Shown here piece by piece: positions 26,201 through 38,160 of a DNA stretch of 64,000 nt; positions within the stretch are counted from its first letter, which is position 1, and each line of letters opens with the position of its first letter. The notes under the pieces were generated by a model. That model was not told the DNA's origin, ran no database searches, and saw nothing but the letters and a program-made list of their open reading frames with translations. The position numbers and the translations under genes are program-made. The DNA is from Liolophura sinensis (Eukaryota > Mollusca > Polyplacophora > Chitonida > Chitonidae). The DNA is taken from positions 38,594,458-38,658,457 of the forward strand of contig NC_088300.1 of NCBI RefSeq assembly GCF_032854445.1. Direction: 5' to 3'.

Positions 26201-29200
26201 AAACATTTCTGCCTTTTTACATTGTGGGGTTCTGGAAGAATGATGAAATGGTGCAATGACGATATGGAGAAAAGTTTTGCAGTTACAGGAAGAAAACTGA
26301 AAGTACACAACCTAAGTGAGTCATTATGTGAGATAAAATGCCATAAAGATGACTAGGACTGTTCGTTTCTGACTTCTGGGCATCCACCCATAGAATTATT
26401 AACACTTCAATGGTTTCACTGGCTGCCAATTGGTGACCGCAGAACTAACTTTGTACACATGAAAGGGTTTAGTAGATAGCCTTTCTCCTGGTTTGTAGGA
26501 CAAAATGTCAACTTGGCTTTCTTTTTGGTATTACTTTGGATATTTATGGGCTTTCAATTTAGTCTTGTAGGTTGTAAGAGTCTAGCATTAGGCAATAAAG
26601 TGGTCTAATGGCCTGTGGGGTACAGCAGGGAGCTACTCTCTCTCTCTCTGGGCTTCTGTCTGTAACCAGACTATATGTAGGTCAGGCTCAAGTACCCCCT
26701 GTAATAAAACCAGCCCATAAATATTACCTTATCACCATTTTATTGCCCCACTCACAATATTAGTAAACACAGTGTCTTAGTGTGAACTACAATGTCAGGT
26801 GTAGATCATATATGAAAATATGATACCTTTAAACGTTAACAAAATGCATTCCACCTGGGCTGACATCATTCATTTACCTTTATGTTCAATTTATTTATTT
26901 ATTTGATTGGTGTTTTACGCCATACTCAAGAATATTTCATTTATACGATGGCAGCCAGCATTATCCTGGGAGGAAGCTGCGCAAAGCCCGGGGAAAACCC
27001 ACAACCATCCGCATGCTGCTGTCAGACCTTCCCACGTACAGCGGGAGAGGAATCCAGCCCTTTATGTTAAAATCTGCACGTGTTTGCAAATATTCTATGT
27101 TACGAATATTGTTCTTTACTTGAGTTTACTTTCATTGCTCATAATTTGCACTTCTTAAAGTATTATCAATTCTTATATTAATTCATATAGTTTTAAATTT
27201 AAGCTCTTCAATATATCGTCAAATTTTGGTTTCCACAAACAACAGGTGAAACATACAAAATACTTTTCATCCTTGCATATTCAAACATTTCTTGCTAAGA
27301 AAACTTCTCCAAATGTAAGTAAATTTGTTTTGAGACCCTGATATGATTCATCGCAATTAATACTCAATCATCAATCTTAATTTCAATTTTTAAACTTTTT
27401 TTTCCCCTGGTCTGACATCTGCCATTCTAACAAATGTGATTCACTTCATGGACGATTCAAGAAAGGAGAACTGAGACTTGGATCAGAAAAGAGCGGACAA
27501 AAGAAAAGAAGAGCATTAATCTTGTGTTAATTTTGATGCACACAGTGGCTTGAGAATGTGTTGGTTGTTTGCATTTGGGCCCAGTTTGTAAGAGGCTGCA
27601 GTCCTTGAGAGGCTGCCCATTCCGTATCATCCATCACCAGCCATCTGCATGCTTGGTCAAGCCAGAAGCTTTTCACCACACAACACCTACTTTACACAGG
27701 TATTACATAGTGTTCACAGGAACTAACGAAAGTCTTTATCTTATACTTAAGAGTGACATATTTTTCATTTGGTACATGAAACTCTCTACGAGTTTTTAAC
27801 ATGGAAAAAATGGTTTAAATATATTTACCAATCTACATATTCAAACTGATTTTTGACATTAACACAGAGTATATATATATATGGTTTAACCTCCCAAACC
27901 TGTAACAAGCTGATACCTTTATATAGGCACATCTGTTTCAGTCTTGCTTTTTACTTGTGCTTTACTATGTAACCATGGCAATTTGCAGGCTTCCATGAAA
28001 GAAAATTTTTTCTTTGGTGGTGAAAAAAGCTTAACTTACACCAGGTAGTTCAGCGATATATCTTGTTACATAGGGATAGATGTACAAAGTTCTCTGGTGC
28101 AACTTGCAGACTTTCTTCTTTTGATAAACCCAGTTTGGCTGTAAACGTACATTTAAAATCGTATTTGCTGCGAAAAAAAAAGTTCATACAAAGTTGCCTT
28201 TAACATGATTCACCAACACTGTAGAATTAAAATATGATAATCTTCCTTTCCGTAACAAACAAGCAAAAAAAAAAAAAAAGGAGCCCTTGAACTCTGAAGA
28301 TTAACTTGGGATTGGGAGAGTTTAATTTGAACTTTTTGCAGGTAGTTTCCCGTGAAAAATACTTGATAATCCACTGCATCCTGGGAGGTCAGTAATGCAG
28401 ATACTTGCAGGTGTGTATTTCAGAGCTACACGCAGTTCACTGGACATGCCTCACAGGTCAAGCTCTGAAGCCTGAGTTAGTGAGAGTATCTACTAAGCCT
28501 GCAATGCCTTATCCTGGGGAGAGATCTTGCCCCCTATATCACCCTGGCTTCCCTAACTGGACTGTGGCCTCCTCCATAGACAGGCCCTGTGGGAAGAGCT
28601 AGAACCATTAATAATACCGCTCCTGACAATCTCCCAAGAAGCTCAACTTTTCCAGTCTCATGGCTGTCAGGCCCACAAACAAAAGTCAGACAAGAAATAC
28701 TCAGCTCTTTGCTCCTCGGTTATTTACCACTACTGATTGTTACTTACTTGAAGCAAAAGTTTAAAAAAGAGTAAGGAAAAATTGAAATTTCCGAGGAATG
28801 GAGATGTACATCAAATTTAGTTCTTAAAACACCTGCCAAAAATCTGTCCATTTTATTACGTCCCCAGCAAAACTCTGATATCAAGGTGAATGTCTCAGTT
28901 GTTCAATTCCAATTACAATGATGGACACCATTGGTTAACCTAGGTACAATTGCACCTTCCTCGTGGTTAAGTCTTTTCAGTGGTCAGAGTGGCATATCAA
29001 TGACTGGCATAACAAAGACTTTGGGCTGAAAATGACGGTCAGTATTTCATTAATTTTTACTCAATGTTCTCCCTTAGCCAGGGGCAAAGGTGAGAAAGTC
29101 TTCAAGAGGATTACAGCGTCCACAAAGCAAAGTTTCTAGCACCCAGATTAAATATGTTTCATTAGCAATTTCTGCTCAACTGTGTTCATTAAGTGTCACA

Positions 29201-31432
29201 ATAGCTTGTGGAGGGTAGCTGTCTCTGTCGCTCAGACCGGTTTGCTCCCAGCTCTTAACTAACTTTGCCGGACTTCAGAAAAGTGGTTCAAAGCCTGTTG
29301 TTAGGCCAGGAGGTTTGACCATGGAGCAGACAATGGCCGGTGGTGTATGATGTGACAGTGGGAATCACAAGTCACGGGTAGGGCAATGAATCCTCCATTG
29401 AGCACTGACAAGTGGTCGGCTGATAGATGACATGATCATTGTGGGCATTGTCAACTGCTGATCAGCCTACCAATGCCATGATTGCCTGCCCCAGTTTCCT
29501 GCCCAATCCTATCCCCAAGCACTTTCCGCATCACTGAACGCCTTCTTAGGTAATCCCATTTACAACTAAAAAACCTCAGAGGTTTGGTAATCTTTTTTTT
29601 TCTTTGAAGACACACAAATCTCTCAGTGACTTTCTTAAGTGTAACAGTCATTTTTCTACCCATTAAGGAAATTTGTCGAGTTCACGTTAAATACTCTTAA
29701 TTCTTAATCAACAAAGCTAAATTTGCTTCACTCCAGGGATACATCTAGATCATTTCACTTAAATTATGTTCTGTTGATGGTTGTAGTGCCATTATAACTT
29801 GGTCACAGTGCCATTATAACTTGGTTGTAGTGCCATTATAACTTAATTTTGGTTGTAGCACCATTATAACTTAATAACAATGACAAAGATGAGCATTTAA
29901 ATAAAGAAAAGCTCTTTTAAAGAAATAACTGCTTTTCACATCCCAAGGGAGTAATACATCGTCACTTTAAGGTTTAAAAACAAGCTGGCAGTAAAAGAAA
30001 AAAAACATGAGATATTCATTGTGTCAGACAGCATAGGCTGAGAATATTGGATAATTTCGAAATAATGAGACGGCTCAAGAAAAGTGCCATTAACTGGGAG
30101 GGAAGTCATGCCTGCACAGATCCATGTATCATTGGCAGCCGAGGCTAGCGTAGCCACTACCCCGTTACTTTGTCCTGTACAGCAGGTAAAACGGATATCA
30201 AATCAATACCCACTGTAGAGCTATAGATCATTACTCAATGAGCTTCCCATCAAAACATTACAGAGTAATTTATAAATACTGGGGGGCTCCATTCAGATAC
30301 ATAGCAGCAGCAGCAAAGCTAAATCTCACTTTACTGATACATTGCAGAAGCTAAGCCTAGCCAAATTAATAGATCATGTTCTATACAAATTAATAGATCA
30401 TTTGTTATATGAAGGAATATAGCAAATCCTTGAATTACTGTATCAAACATTGCTTGTAAGGCAGAATACAGTACTTATACGTGCTTTAAAAAAGGCTGAA
30501 TACCTACACTAGTGAGACAGACCTCAAGTGAGACACATACCCTATAGAGTTGTGTTAAAGGATGAGATTTTCATATTGAATGCTGGTACTTACTATGGGC
30601 CCCTGTGGGTCTAACTACCAGTTCCTTTAGTGTAATGCTTCAGACAGAATGTATCTTAACTGTTGTACATGTTACCAAATGTATTTTTCTTTTCAATTTT
30701 CTCCACAATTATTCTTAGAAAAAGTTTGACCAAATGTAAATTGTAAAAAATGTTATTCCGTATTATATTTTTTCCCCTCTTAACATATTAGTGTGTATTA
30801 GTAGCTAGACTAAGACTGTTATTTTGCTGTCAACAAGCAGTGATAGTTTAATACCTCATCACTGGTAAAATGTAACAATTCAGTCTAAAACAGCAAATTT
30901 TATAAAAGAACCGAAAATGATGTATCTGATTACACTGTAAACAAAAGAAAAAGAAAAAAGACAACTTCAAAGCCATGGAAATGGAAAAAAAAACATTTGA
31001 CAGTCTACTCCTAGTTGACAAAACAGGAACAAAAAGGCATCAGCTTGAAAAAGATCAATCTGGCATTTGCCTAATTGAAGTGATGTAGTTGTCACGTAGG
31101 CTTATCCATCATCGCAAAACAAGTAACAAATCTGTTCCGCAATCTTATATAAATATGTTCATCCGTATATGATTGATACGGTACGCGGCATCAAGGTAGG
31201 ATATGTGAACCGACCTATGGAGCGCGGGTCCCCCGGACCGGTGCATCACGGCCCCAGGAAAGGTGGGCCGGAAACTCCCGTACAACTCTACCGTACCTGC
31301 CTCCCATCGATTCTTCTAAAAGCATCATCCGAAGGGAAAAAAAGATACACATCCACAACGATAATTTTACTCACCGTGAATGACCGCCACTAATAGGACG
31401 GATAAAGCACGGTAAATCAGATCCCCTTCCAT
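22943..31432 (-). CDS. PTK7: PTK7/Off-track-like receptor pseudokinase, first two coding exons (partial gene)
   Basis: Two exons, 31375-31432 and 22943-23254, join in frame across an 8,120-bp intron to give the first 123 residues and part of codon 124. Residues 1-26 form a signal peptide (hydrophobic run ALSVLLVAVIHVFLAA, residues 9-24, small residues at the likely cleavage site). Residues 30-123 are an I-set immunoglobulin domain with Cys53, Trp65 and Cys101 and the DEGAFRC signature. The stretch around WTLDGKPL, RRFQEDSNL and the final ASLNIQ matches the first Ig domain of animal PTK7 as I know the family. PTK7 proteins have seven extracellular Ig domains, one transmembrane helix and a catalytically inactive kinase domain, and act in planar cell polarity and Wnt signalling at the plasma membrane. 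The remaining Ig domains, membrane helix and kinase are not found in 1-22942 and should lie beyond the left edge. A different multi-Ig receptor is possible but the motif match is specific. Confidence 0.82.
25537..25554 (+). repeat. (CA)9 microsatellite
   Basis: Nine CA dinucleotides followed by a short A run, within PTK7 intron 1. Confidence 0.95.
26887..27058 (-). mobile_element. 5'-truncated tRNA-derived SINE with target-site duplication
   Basis: Read on the minus strand this is the body and tail of the same SINE family as the copy at 43080: TACGTGGGAAGGTCTG, TCCTCCCAGGATAATGCTGG, GAAATATTCTTGAGTATGGC, then an AAATAAATAAAT tail. The tRNA-like head is missing. The 10-bp direct repeat CCTTTATGTT flanks it (26877-26886 and 27059-27068), marking the insertion by target-primed reverse transcription. 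Confidence 0.88.
29779..29874 (+). repeat. Short tandem repeat, four copies of a TGCCATTATAACTT unit
   Basis: Four imperfect copies of GGTTGTAGTGCCATTATAAC with spacings of 22-29 bp, within PTK7 intron 1. Confidence 0.9.
31375..31432 (-). CDS. PTK7: PTK7 coding exon 1 (signal peptide)
   Basis: Nineteen codons plus one base from an ATG at 31432-31430 to a strong donor, CACG|GTGAGT, at 31374. The peptide is basic-polar then hydrophobic (ALSVLLVAVIH), a signal-peptide profile that only completes when joined to the next exon. The final G pairs with TG at the start of exon 2 to make GTG (Val). An in-frame ATG 15 bases upstream (31447) would add MYTFI. The inner ATG gives a more usual signal-peptide N-terminus but the sequence does not decide between them. 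Too short for ordinary open-frame searches; supported by splice phase and by continuity with the Ig exon. Confidence 0.75.
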
Positions 31433-31830
31433 GATGAATGTGTACATTCCATTTTCCAAAGTATTTCCTAAATGTTTCACGATGTGTTAACACAGTGGTA
31501 TAGTATAGCTGACCGAGACCGCACGTTGTCAGGCCGCGCACTGTACACCGCTGTCAGCTCTCATGTTTACTGAATTGCTTCATTGAAGATACCGCCTCGG
31601 GGGCCGGCCTACCGACCTGCCTCCGCCAAAAGATATAGTCCCGTGCGCGCGGACAACCCCGAGGCACTTATATCAGTGATGTGCTCACAGGGACGCTCCG
31701 TACATATTACAGTGCCTGTAGCGTGCAGTTTCAATAGAAACAATTCCCACTGTGGAGCAGACCTATAGTCCGCACGCGCATGGCACCTGTCCCCCAGTCG
31801 GTGACATGTCCATGAATGGACCAATAAAAT
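31433..31830 (-). promoter_or_regulatory. CpG-rich 5' flank / promoter region of PTK7
   Basis: The sequence just upstream of the PTK7 start is markedly richer in G+C and CpG than the rest of the window (for example around 31520-31560, 31600-31660 and 31770-31800). CpG density is also high just inside intron 1 (31180-31290). This fits a CpG-rich, TATA-less housekeeping or developmental promoter with the 5' UTR in this interval. No precise start site can be named, and a further 5' non-coding exon cannot be excluded. Confidence 0.5.
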
Positions 31831-33156
31831 CACCACTTTTCCACACACTGAGAATCACCACTGTTTACAGTTTTAAAAGCACATGGTGGGAAAGAAAAGC
31901 GAAATGTGTACACTCTGTCGGCTGTGGCTGTAGATCCCCTTCGTCTTTGCTTAAGGCTGGATTCGGGAGAATTTCGGATGAATAGACTCTTGTTGGACGA
32001 AGAATATAAGACGGGCCTGGGGTTTAAGACTTGCCAATGATTTAATGTCGTGGCGGTCGATAAAGTCTGGTCGACTCTATACTATTGAGGCGCAAGCCTA
32101 CTGTGCTTCTCTTGTCTGCGGGCTGTCGATCTCTTTGTTTGTGCTACGATAAACATCATTATCTACCGTAAAAGATGGCTAAATTATCTATATTACATCA
32201 ACTATTCACGTGGGCAGAGAACAAATATATCCAATATTGTACGTACCACCACAACCCTGTTCATGCAAGCTTTACTCGCTCACACTGTTAAGTCTGATTG
32301 TTTTGTGTGGTGCAGGTAGTTATACATGCAGGCATAGCCCACGTACAGCAGAAGAATGTCTGGCAATAGTCACGAAGAAGTATATACATGGGTTTTAAAA
32401 CGAAGGGCGCAGAGCAAAATTATACATTAAGATTTTTGCTGAATGGCGTCTAACCGCCTAACATATCATTATAGACGTACAATGTATATATACATGTATA
32501 AGCCGACGTGCATGTATGTGCATTGGGAAGAGTGAACCTCGACATGGTTGCCCTTGCCGTCTGACGACAGCTTGTTACCGGGGATTTTATTTTGATTACT
32601 GGTACTAATAACTCATTTCACCTATCAGCAAATAGTTGCGCTAAATTCATTCCCACCATGCGCAATGACTATCCTGCAATAGCTCTATAATCCTAATAAA
32701 GGGGGCGTAACTGCTCAAACCACTGCCAATTTTCAGCGGTATCTTCCCTTGAATCCAGGAAACGCCATTGTGCATGTGTAAACACAGTCTATTTCCTTTA
32801 TATATATTGATTTGTGTGTATCTTCTGAATAAAACAACTGCAAAAAAAAAAAAAATCTGTTTTTCATTCGGAAGAGAGTGCGGACACCCATTCTGTGGCC
32901 TAGGCTATGTACTAAGTATAGACTTGAGCTTTTCTATTACAATAGGTTAAAGAGCTGCAAAACATCAAAATGTGTGTAAATACCTTCTAGCACACCGCTT
33001 TTAATTACACGTCTGTTAATCGGTTGTGCAAATCTATACCTATGCTATAGTCTATATAGCATATTCGGGCATATAAGAAATAGGTGTCAGACATATTTCC
33101 GTCAGTTTTTCGAATATAGGCCTACAGGCTAAACATGAGATGTTAAAGAGTAATAA
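31831..33156. other. Intergenic DNA upstream of PTK7; nothing recognised
   Basis: AT-rich, with a short poly-A and no domain-bearing open frame. Part of the head-to-head interval between PTK7 and MED29. Confidence 0.45.
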
Positions 33157-33398
33157 GTGAGTGAGTGAGTGCTTGAGGTTTAACGTCGTACTTAACAATT
33201 TTTCAGTGATATGACCACGAAGGAATGCTTAGAGTGCATGTAATGTGCCTCCTTGTTGCAGGACGGATTTCCACCGCTCTTTTATCTAGTGCTGCTTTAC
33301 TGAGACGCCTTACCGAAGGCAAGTAAACTGCCCGAGCCATTATACTGATACGGGTCAACCAGTCGTTGCACTATCCTCTTCATGCTGAACGCCAAGCC
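33157..33398 (+). mobile_element. Non-autonomous dispersed element (GTGAGTGAGTGAGTGCTTG terminus)
   Basis: Starts GTGAGTGAGTGAGTGCTTGA, then GTTTAACGTCGTACTTAAC, GCAGGACGGATTTCCACCGC and CGGGTCAACCAGTCGTTGCA. I recognise this combination as a high-copy element of molluscan genomes. It has no coding capacity, no clear target duplication, and its right end (GCTGAACGCCAAGCCA) looks truncated. Class uncertain. Confidence 0.72.
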
Positions 33399-33723
33399 AT
33401 GAACATTTTATACGGATGTAAATTTAATTAGTAAATTTAATGTGCACAAAGCATCAACAATGGGCCATCCCCTCGTGTCACTGTTTTAGAAGTTTTAGAA
33501 GTACGTCAATCAGGAGTTCAATTTATGCAGCACTTTTTGAGATATCACATTAACACTTACCTTATCATTACTTAATAAGTCGTGAATTGTGTAATTTACG
33601 GTGACTATTTTATTCCCACAAACCAGCAGTTCTGGCTGGAACTTCACCGCCCTGGTAGTGTGCTTTACATGTGCTCAAAACCTGGGGCCAGTTCATCAGA
33701 AGCGTATTAAAGTTAAGCCTGCG

Positions 33724-35233
33724 TGTCAGGAGCACGGGGATATCCTACTAGTCGAAAGCAGTGCGTTACCCTGCTGTCAGCAACAATGGGTTATCCTAGT
33801 AGTCAGAAGCAATCCGTTATCCTGCTGTCAGCAACAATGGGTTATCCTAGTACCCAGAAGCAATGACTTATTCTGCTGTCAGCAACAATGAGTTATCCTA
33901 GTTGTTAGAAGCAATGACTTATCCTGCTGTCAGCAACAATGGGTTATCCTAGTAGTCAGAAGTAATGACTTATCCTGCTGTTAGCAACAATGGGTTATCC
34001 TAGTAGTCAGAAGCAATGCATTATCCTCCTGACAGCAACAATGGGTTATCCTAGTAGTCAGAAGCAATGACTTATCCTGCTGTCAGCAACAATGGGTTAT
34101 CTTAGTAGTCAGAAGCAATGACTTATCCTGTTGTCAGCAACAATGGGTTATCCTAGTAGTCAGAAGCAATGACTTATCCTGCTGTCAGTAAAAATGGGTT
34201 ATCCTAGTAGTCAGAAGAAATGACTCATCCTGCTGTCAGCAACAATGGGTTATCCTGGTAGTCAGAAGCAATGACTTATCCTGCTGTCAGCAACAATGGG
34301 TTATCCTAGTACCCAGAAGCAATGACTTATTCTGTTGTCAGCAACAATGAGTTATCCTAGTTGTTAGAAGCAATGACTTATCCTGCTGTCAGCAACAATG
34401 GGTTATCCTAGTAGTCAGAAGTAATGACTTATCCTGCTGTTAGCAACAATGGGTTATCCTAGTAGTCAGAAGCAATGCATTATCCTCCTGACAGCAACAA
34501 TGGGTTATCCTAGTAGTCAGAAGCAATGACTTATCCTGCTGTCAGCAACAATGGGTTATCTTAGTAGTCAGAAGCAATGACTTATCCTGCTGTCAGCAAC
34601 AATGGGTTATCCTAGTAGTCAGAAGCAATGACTTATCCTGCTGTTAGCAACAATGGGTTATCCTAGTAGTCAGAAGCAATGACTTATCCTGCTGTCAGTA
34701 AAAATGGGTTATCCTAGTAGTCAGAAGAAATGACTCATCCTGCTGTCAGCAAAAATGGGTTATCCTGGTAGTCAGAAGCAATGACTTATCCTGCTGTCAG
34801 CAACAATGGGTTATCCTAGTACCCAGAAGCAATGACTTATTCTGCTGTCAGCAACAATGAGTTATCCTAGTTGTTAGAAGCAATGACTTATCCTGCTGTC
34901 AGCAACAATGGGTTATCCTAGTAGTCAGAAGTAATGACTTATCCTGCTGTTAGCAACAATGGGTTATCCTAGTAGTCAGAAGCAATGCATTATCCTCCTG
35001 ACAGCAACAATGGGTTATCCTAGTAGTCAGAAGCAATGACTTATCCTGCTGTCAGCAACAATGAGTTATCTTAGTAGTCAGAAGCACTGACTTGTCCTGC
35101 TGTTAGCAGCAATGGGGTTATCCTACTAGTAAGGAGCAATTGGTTATCCTTGTAGTCATCAGCAATAGGTCGTCCTGCGGTCAGGAGGAATGGGTTATCC
35201 TGCTTGTCGGGCACAATGGGTCATTCTGCTGTA
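33724..35233 (+). repeat. 51-bp minisatellite, about 29 copies, with higher-order units
   Basis: Units read ATGGGTTATCCTAGTAGTCA then GAAGCAATGACTTATCCTGC then TGTCAGCAACA. Marker variants (AGTACCCAGAAGC at 33849, 34308 and 34818) repeat at intervals of 459 and 510 bp, nine and ten units, with the same order of variants between them. The edges are degenerate. A 51-bp unit equals 17 codons, so a short frame remains open through the first three copies, but it soon meets stops. Confidence 0.96.
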
Positions 35234-36106
35234 ATCTGTTCCTTTTAGCCAGTCGCCTATATGTCTGTAAAATCAGCCATACTCGCAACTAAAGCTGCCT
35301 TTGTCCAGTGAGATGTAACGACATAAGCTCTACACAGCGATATGTTGGAATTCAATATTTTTGCAAAGAAAATGAAGTTAGAATACTTTTTCTAATTTAT
35401 AATGTGAAACTACATTAACCTCGCTTCGACACCAAGAAGTCACTGCCTCGGGTGACGTCATAATTATTCAGAAACCAGTGACTGTTCATGTTTATGTAAT
35501 GTGCGACTGAATACAACATGTTTTTAAACGCATTTTACGCCAAACTATTCACGCACCACAATCGTTACATGAAACAATAGTTGATCGATCTGATAATAGA
35601 AAAAAAACAAAAAAAAGCAAAATGAAACCAAGCGGGTCAAACTAAGTCTAACTGCAGACTTGTAACTTCAAAATTAAAAAATAAGTCGTTACATGGCATC
35701 ACATGACTCATGACGAGCTTCAATAGTCTTCATAGGAATTTAACACAAATTGCCATTTTTGTTGCTCTGTGAATGCAGTTTGATCCGTGTTGTGGTTCTG
35801 GAGACAACTGTTAAATAATTTGTTCACCTAACTATTTGGCGAGAAAAATCGGTCACGCTAAGATATCTTTTATTTATGGCTACATAGTTCTTTTGGTTCT
35901 GACTGCTCACCAGCAGTTTGTTTCAGTCATGGCGAAGAGTTTTGCAGGAAATCAATAAAATTTGCGTTCGGAGAATATCTTATTAATCGTTCTAGTAAGA
36001 ACAACAGGCTTCCAGCTTTAGGCTTGAAAGCCTAATTCACATACATTAGAAAAACCTTTAACCTGGTACTAATATAACATTATATTAGTCGCAGATTCAG
36101 CTTATG
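35234..36106. other. Intergenic DNA; one CRE-like site
   Basis: AT-rich with no gene seen. GGGTGACGTCATAATTATTC (about 35449-35468) contains a perfect TGACGTCA palindrome. Confidence 0.45.
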
Positions 36107-36238
36107 TGAGTGGACGTGGGAGGGTCAGCAGATGCGGGTGATTATGGGTTTCCTCCCACCATAATGCTGGCCGCCGTCGTAAAAGTGAAATATTCTTGAA
36201 TAAGGCGTAAATCTCCAATCAAATAAATGAATAAATAT
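36107..36238 (+). mobile_element. SINE fragment (3' half)
   Basis: GATGCGGGTGATTATGGGTT, TCCTCCCACCATAATGCTGG, CCGCCGTCGTAAAAGTG and AAATATTCTTGAATAAGGCG followed by AAATAAATGAATAAAT match the body and tail of the SINE at 43080 in the same orientation. The head is lost, and no target duplication is clear. Confidence 0.85.
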
Positions 36239-36332
36239 TTCATTGGAATAACTTTCGTGTCAGCAGAAATCGCGACTGCTACTGTGTAAGATGTTAGTAA
36301 ACTTAAGTAACAATGTCCAAAGATATGCAAAG

Positions 36333-37553
36333 ACCTGGCACAGTGAATCTTCTGGAGGGGGATTAGGCCTAGCGAGTGGTGCTTATAAAGTGCATGTGTG
36401 GACGATGTAGCACACCAAAATGAATAACCTATGACACAAACTGACCACTACTGAGGTGACTGGCCACATTTAGTGTATTGGCTATACTTACACAATGGGA
36501 CACATTCTTTTCTTGAAATTCCCATACTTTTAGCAGAAGAACCTTGAATCTGTGAGTTTCAGCATCTGCTCCACATACTGGAATGCGAACGCATTTATGG
36601 GCATGCAATATTGCATGCCAACTAAATGTGCACACCCCACAGAGACTGATAAATAAGAGATATTTAGTGACCATTTTGCCAAATTTGCACCCAGACATTA
36701 TAGATTTGGGATAGTGTTACAAAGTGGGATGCTGCAAAGCTACGAAATAAAAGGAAAAATGCAGAATTAGTGCTTATATGGGACATGGGCGCCTTCATGT
36801 GGCAACATTGCCTGAGGACTGATGTACCTGATGTATCAATAAAGCGAGATACAAGTTTCTATGCAAATGCCATACTTTTAGCCCAACAATATTGAAATGT
36901 CCTATGAGTTTTGAAATCTGGTGTGCATACTGAAATGCATATGCATTTTTAGGCATGGAAAGGTTTGCATGAATTTTATTGTGCCAACTATGTATGTTCT
37001 GGCTCACACGCTTGTTATCTAGTGGGTCTCTGACCTGTAGGTCAAGTTCTTTTGATGTCAAGTGTGCGATGTGTCGTATTCATCAAGGTCTGGCCACCTT
37101 ATTTAGCTAAATGAACACACTGTTTCTAACCCTTTCCTTACTGTTGTCATATACTGATAAGAAATGCATGTATGGATGTTTTAACTTAAGTGGTGCTATG
37201 TAAAAACCCGGCACAGTGAGTCTTCTGGAGAGGGGTTAGGCCCAACGAGTAGTGCTGATAAAGTGTATATATATGTAGAATATCTTACACACCAAAAATG
37301 AATAACCTACGACACCAACTCACCACTACTCGGGTGACTGGCCAAACTTAATGCATTGCCTATACTTGCAAAATGCGACACCCACGAGACGCGAATTCCA
37401 CCTCTCACTCAAACAATATTTATGGTATTCAACCTTCACTGTGCAATATCCCCTATGTAGCACACCAAAAAAAGAATAATCTATGACACCAACTGACCAG
37501 TGCCGGAGTGACCGGCTACACTTAGTGCATTCCCTATATTTACAACATGGAAA
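36333..37553 (+). repeat. Diverged direct repeats (about 865-bp spacing)
   Basis: A segment starting CTGGCACAGTGAATCTTCTG and including CACACCAAAATGAATAACCT and CTGAGGTGACTGGCCACA (36333-36510) recurs in diverged form at about 37205-37384 and, partially, at 37455-37553. A second module (CCATACTTTTAGC ... TGCCAACTA) appears at about 36520-36625 and 36860-36995. This looks like an old, decayed tandem or composite repeat. Open frames here are not conserved between copies. Confidence 0.78.
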
Positions 37554-37709
37554 ACAAGAATCCTTAAGTATTTCGTCTTTGGTCCAGTACATCAGTACAT
37601 CAGTGATAAAGGGTGCTCATCTGTCAGTGTTTCATCCTGATCTCAATTCTCCTCTCCATACATGGATAGAAAATAGGCCATTCTATGACACAGGCATGAC
37701 AGCTGGGTG

Positions 37710-38160
37710 CTGCAATTAAAGGGGAAGAAAACTTAAATATCAAACAAATACCACCGAAAAGAGTATGCATTTCCCCGCAGGTGCATGCAATAAAAAAATT
37801 CTAATATGTACCTCAAGCTGGTAAATTATAAATAAAGTGAGCGCCAACATCCGCTGTGGACGACTCCATTTTGCCTAAGAACTAGTCCTGAAGTCTTCTG
37901 TGTTAGGAGGAGAATTGCCCTTTGACGATCGGGAAACCGGAATGTTGGATGTAGGTTCCGAGTTTACACGAACATGCCGGCAGTTTTAACGACTCTTAAT
38001 GGCCGAGAGGCAACGCACCCCCAGCATAAATTACAGGGTGTTGAAGATGGAGGACGCGATGGACTCCGCGATTTATGTCAGCTTCGCCGTTTTCAGGCTT
38101 TACGTGTAAGGCGAGGAAAAATACATTGTCACACTGCTGCTGTTGTACTTTTGCCAATCT
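37710..38160 (+). mobile_element. Possible dispersed element or 5' exon upstream of MED29
   Basis: Begins AATTAAAGGGGAAGAAAACT and becomes GC-richer from about 37840, with an open frame of 62 codons at 37974-38162 (start ACATGCCGGCAGTTTTAACG). I do not recognise the peptide. The A-rich left end followed by a compact GC-rich block suggests either a dispersed repeat or the beginning of the MED29 CpG-rich 5' region; the sequence alone does not decide. Confidence 0.3.

Larger units (their letters stand above)
23255..31374 (-). other. PTK7 intron 1
   Basis: This 8.1-kb intron runs from donor GTGAGT to acceptor TTTTTACAG. It holds one SINE copy with target-site duplications (26877-27068), a (CA)9 microsatellite, a four-unit short repeat at 29.8 kb and (CAG)5 near 30.3 kb. 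No additional exon is recognised on either strand. Two somewhat GC-richer, low-repeat stretches (about 28390-28700 and 29200-29520) stand out against the AT-rich background and could be conserved regulatory sequence, but nothing in them is diagnostic. Confidence 0.7.

Noticed and set aside
33601-33891. 96-codon frame with a 17-residue Cys/Gln-rich repeat
   Set aside because: Follows the first 51-bp minisatellite units only and stops as soon as units vary; no start context or domain.
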